Shown one piece after another: positions 63,009-64,000 of a stretch of 64,000 bases of DNA (position 1 is its first letter; each line of letters starts with the position of its first letter). Source of the stretch: Cyclobacterium xiamenense (GTDB taxonomy: Bacteria; Bacteroidota; Bacteroidia; Cytophagales; Cyclobacteriaceae); the NCBI RefSeq assembly GCF_009467825.1, contig NZ_WIOK01000006.1:124001-188000 (forward strand), read 5' to 3'. The position numbers and the translations under genes are program-made. The notes beneath the pieces are model-generated. The model was given only the letters and a program-made list of their open reading frames with translations. It was not told where the DNA came from and did no database searches.

Positions 63009-63764
63009 ATGTCACTAAAAAAAGAACTAGAGAAACAAGGAAACTGGCTTTTCAAGTACAGGAGTTTTTTACCTCTGGCAATTGTATTTATCGGAACACT
63101 AATTCATGTACAGGCAGCAATCAATCCGGATTCATTTTTGGTGAAAAATGTATCTTCGAACACGCTTTTGGAAATTACTGCCATATGCACCAGTCTAGTC
63201 GGGTTCCTTATTCGCGTATATACCGTCGGACATACCCCAAAAAACACCTCCGGAAGAAATACCAAACGGGGGCAGGTGGCGGAATCGCTGAACACAACGG
63301 GAATCTATTCCATTGTGCGCCATCCGCTATACCTGGGTAACTTTTTGATGTGGCTCGGGCCAGCCATGCTAACCGCAAACTTTTGGTTTACCGTCTCTTT
63401 TGTGTTTCTTTTTTGGCTGTACTACGAACGAATCATGTACGCAGAAGAAAAATTTCTACAGCAAAAGTTCGGAAAAACATATGCCGATTGGGCAGACGGG
63501 GTTCCAGCGTTCCTTCCCGCCATCACTACGTTCAGAAAACCGGTGTACCCGTTTAGCTGGAAGAAAGTGCTAAAAAAAGAAAAAAATGGGCTTTTCGCAT
63601 TGTTCCTCCTGTTTTGCTTTTTCGATATTTTCGGAAAATACCTAAGGCAAGATAGCAACTACAATTATTTCCTACTCACCCTATGCCTATTTACCGGATT
63701 GCTGTACATGGTACTGAAATACCTCAAAACGCACACGAATAGACTGGATGAAGTCGATCGCTAG
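63009..63764 (+). CDS. Isoprenylcysteine-type methyltransferase, lipid A phosphate methyltransferase-like
   Basis: 251 residues, inner-membrane protein with about five to six helices. The C-terminal catalytic region has YSIVRHPLYLGNFLMWLGPAM and YYERIMYAEEKFLQQKFGKTY, the conserved ICMT pattern of PEMT/ICMT membrane methyltransferases (RHP-Y-x2-N, then E-x-x-L). The N-terminal ELEKQGNWLFKYRSFLPL resembles the LmtA-type enzyme that methylates the lipid A 1-phosphate. Role by family only. It is an orphan gene, 282 bases after the divergent sigma operon. Confidence 0.82.
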   Translation: MSLKKELEKQGNWLFKYRSFLPLAIVFIGTLIHVQAAINPDSFLVKNVSSNTLLEITAICTSLVGFLIRVYTVGHTPKNTSGRNTKRGQVAESLNTTGIYSIVRHPLYLGNFLMWLGPAMLTANFWFTVSFVFLFWLYYERIMYAEEKFLQQKFGKTYADWADGVPAFLPAITTFRKPVYPFSWKKVLKKEKNGLFALFLLFCFFDIFGKYLRQDSNYNYFLLTLCLFTGLLYMVLKYLKTHTNRLDEVDR

Positions 63765-64000
63765 TTGGGCTGCCACTTCCCGGGTTCGGGCACTGGGAAA
63801 CACCGAAAGTATCCTCCTTACCGACGCAACAAAACAAGCCAACGCAAAATCATGGCAACGTCAATTCGTACGACTGGTAGGATCAAATCTATCTGGAAAT
63901 ACTCCCCTGACCGAACTGGATCAATGCTCCCTTTGGCCAATCTCGTTAGGGAGAATAGATTCAGGTAATAGGCCATTGACCTCCACCGCCGGGGCGCACA

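Noticed and set aside
63748-64000. Plus-strand frame running off the window end after the LmtA-like gene
   Set aside because: It overlaps the end of that gene by 17 bases and has no recognisable domain; an ORF in the opposite strand is about as good.

Overview
This window comes from a Bacteroidota chromosome of roughly even base composition. The signs are a gldD-type gliding lipoprotein, two TonB-dependent receptors with carboxypeptidase-like N-termini, DUF-rich outer-membrane proteins, a DUF3127 protein, Bacteroidetes-type promoter spacing (TTTG-N19-TAnnTTTA) and the absence of Shine-Dalgarno-led starts. A family-level assignment is not safe; a gliding Cytophagia-like or Flavobacteriia-like marine or soil bacterium would fit. 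Most of the sequence is ordinary chromosome. No tRNA, rRNA, CRISPR array or intact insertion sequence was seen.

Layout. 1-6.6 kb is housekeeping: nrnA (cut by the window edge), ndk, a GH140-like hydrolase, a UPF0104 membrane protein coupled to scpA, and dxs. 6.9-10.9 kb holds a Uma2 nuclease-like gene, a three-unit tandem array with inverted-repeat ends, a Tat-exported GH5 enzyme, an alpha/beta hydrolase and an SDR. 11.1-20.1 kb looks like one ECF-sigma regulon. A sigma factor and a small zinc-finger anti-sigma gene are followed by two gene groups: flavin reductase, thiol peroxidase-like protein, barrel protein, YceI, a type III PKS remnant, an Omp85-like barrel and an ATP-grasp protein; then DUF4833, a DinB-like protein, a barrel protein and an AraC regulator. 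Each group is preceded by the same candidate promoter, TTTTTGTCAGGA-N14-CGACT. 20.2-31.3 kb is a set of mostly single genes: enolase-superfamily enzyme, DUF547, rhodanese, DinB, hydrolases, AhpD-like, a hydrolase-OsmC fusion, a zinc metalloprotease and a flavoprotein.

31.3-45.0 kb contains a TonB receptor under a TPP riboswitch (hence a predicted thiamin-type transporter), a fatty acid desaturase, gldD with a nitroreductase, a second TonB receptor, a GMC oxidoreductase with its small subunit, DUF3127, a lipoprotein, and a VWA protein coupled to a membrane protein. 45.7-47.9 kb is an AT-richer two-gene island, AlbA_2/HATPase plus a ParA-like ATPase one base apart, inserted before purE. It is the best candidate for an uncharacterised system. 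48.1-57.0 kb has purK-purE, a tiny membrane protein, a membrane-bound MutS-like ATPase, MscS, and a divergent natural-product locus (type III PKS and methyltransferase against a UbiA prenyltransferase). 57.1-64 kb has an 1144-residue ThuA/PQQ-dehydrogenase/PKD/cytochrome c fusion, a second ECF sigma factor with a hybrid membrane partner, and a methyltransferase resembling lipid A phosphate methyltransferase.

How they may work together (inference): the 11-20 kb regulon looks like an envelope or oxidative-stress response, because it combines redox proteins, a lipid-binding YceI protein and several outer-membrane barrels. It once carried its own type III PKS, now reduced to the two ends. An intact type III PKS with methyltransferase and UbiA partners lies 39 kb away, and a geranylgeranyl-reductase-like flavoprotein at 30.1 kb could supply a further step.
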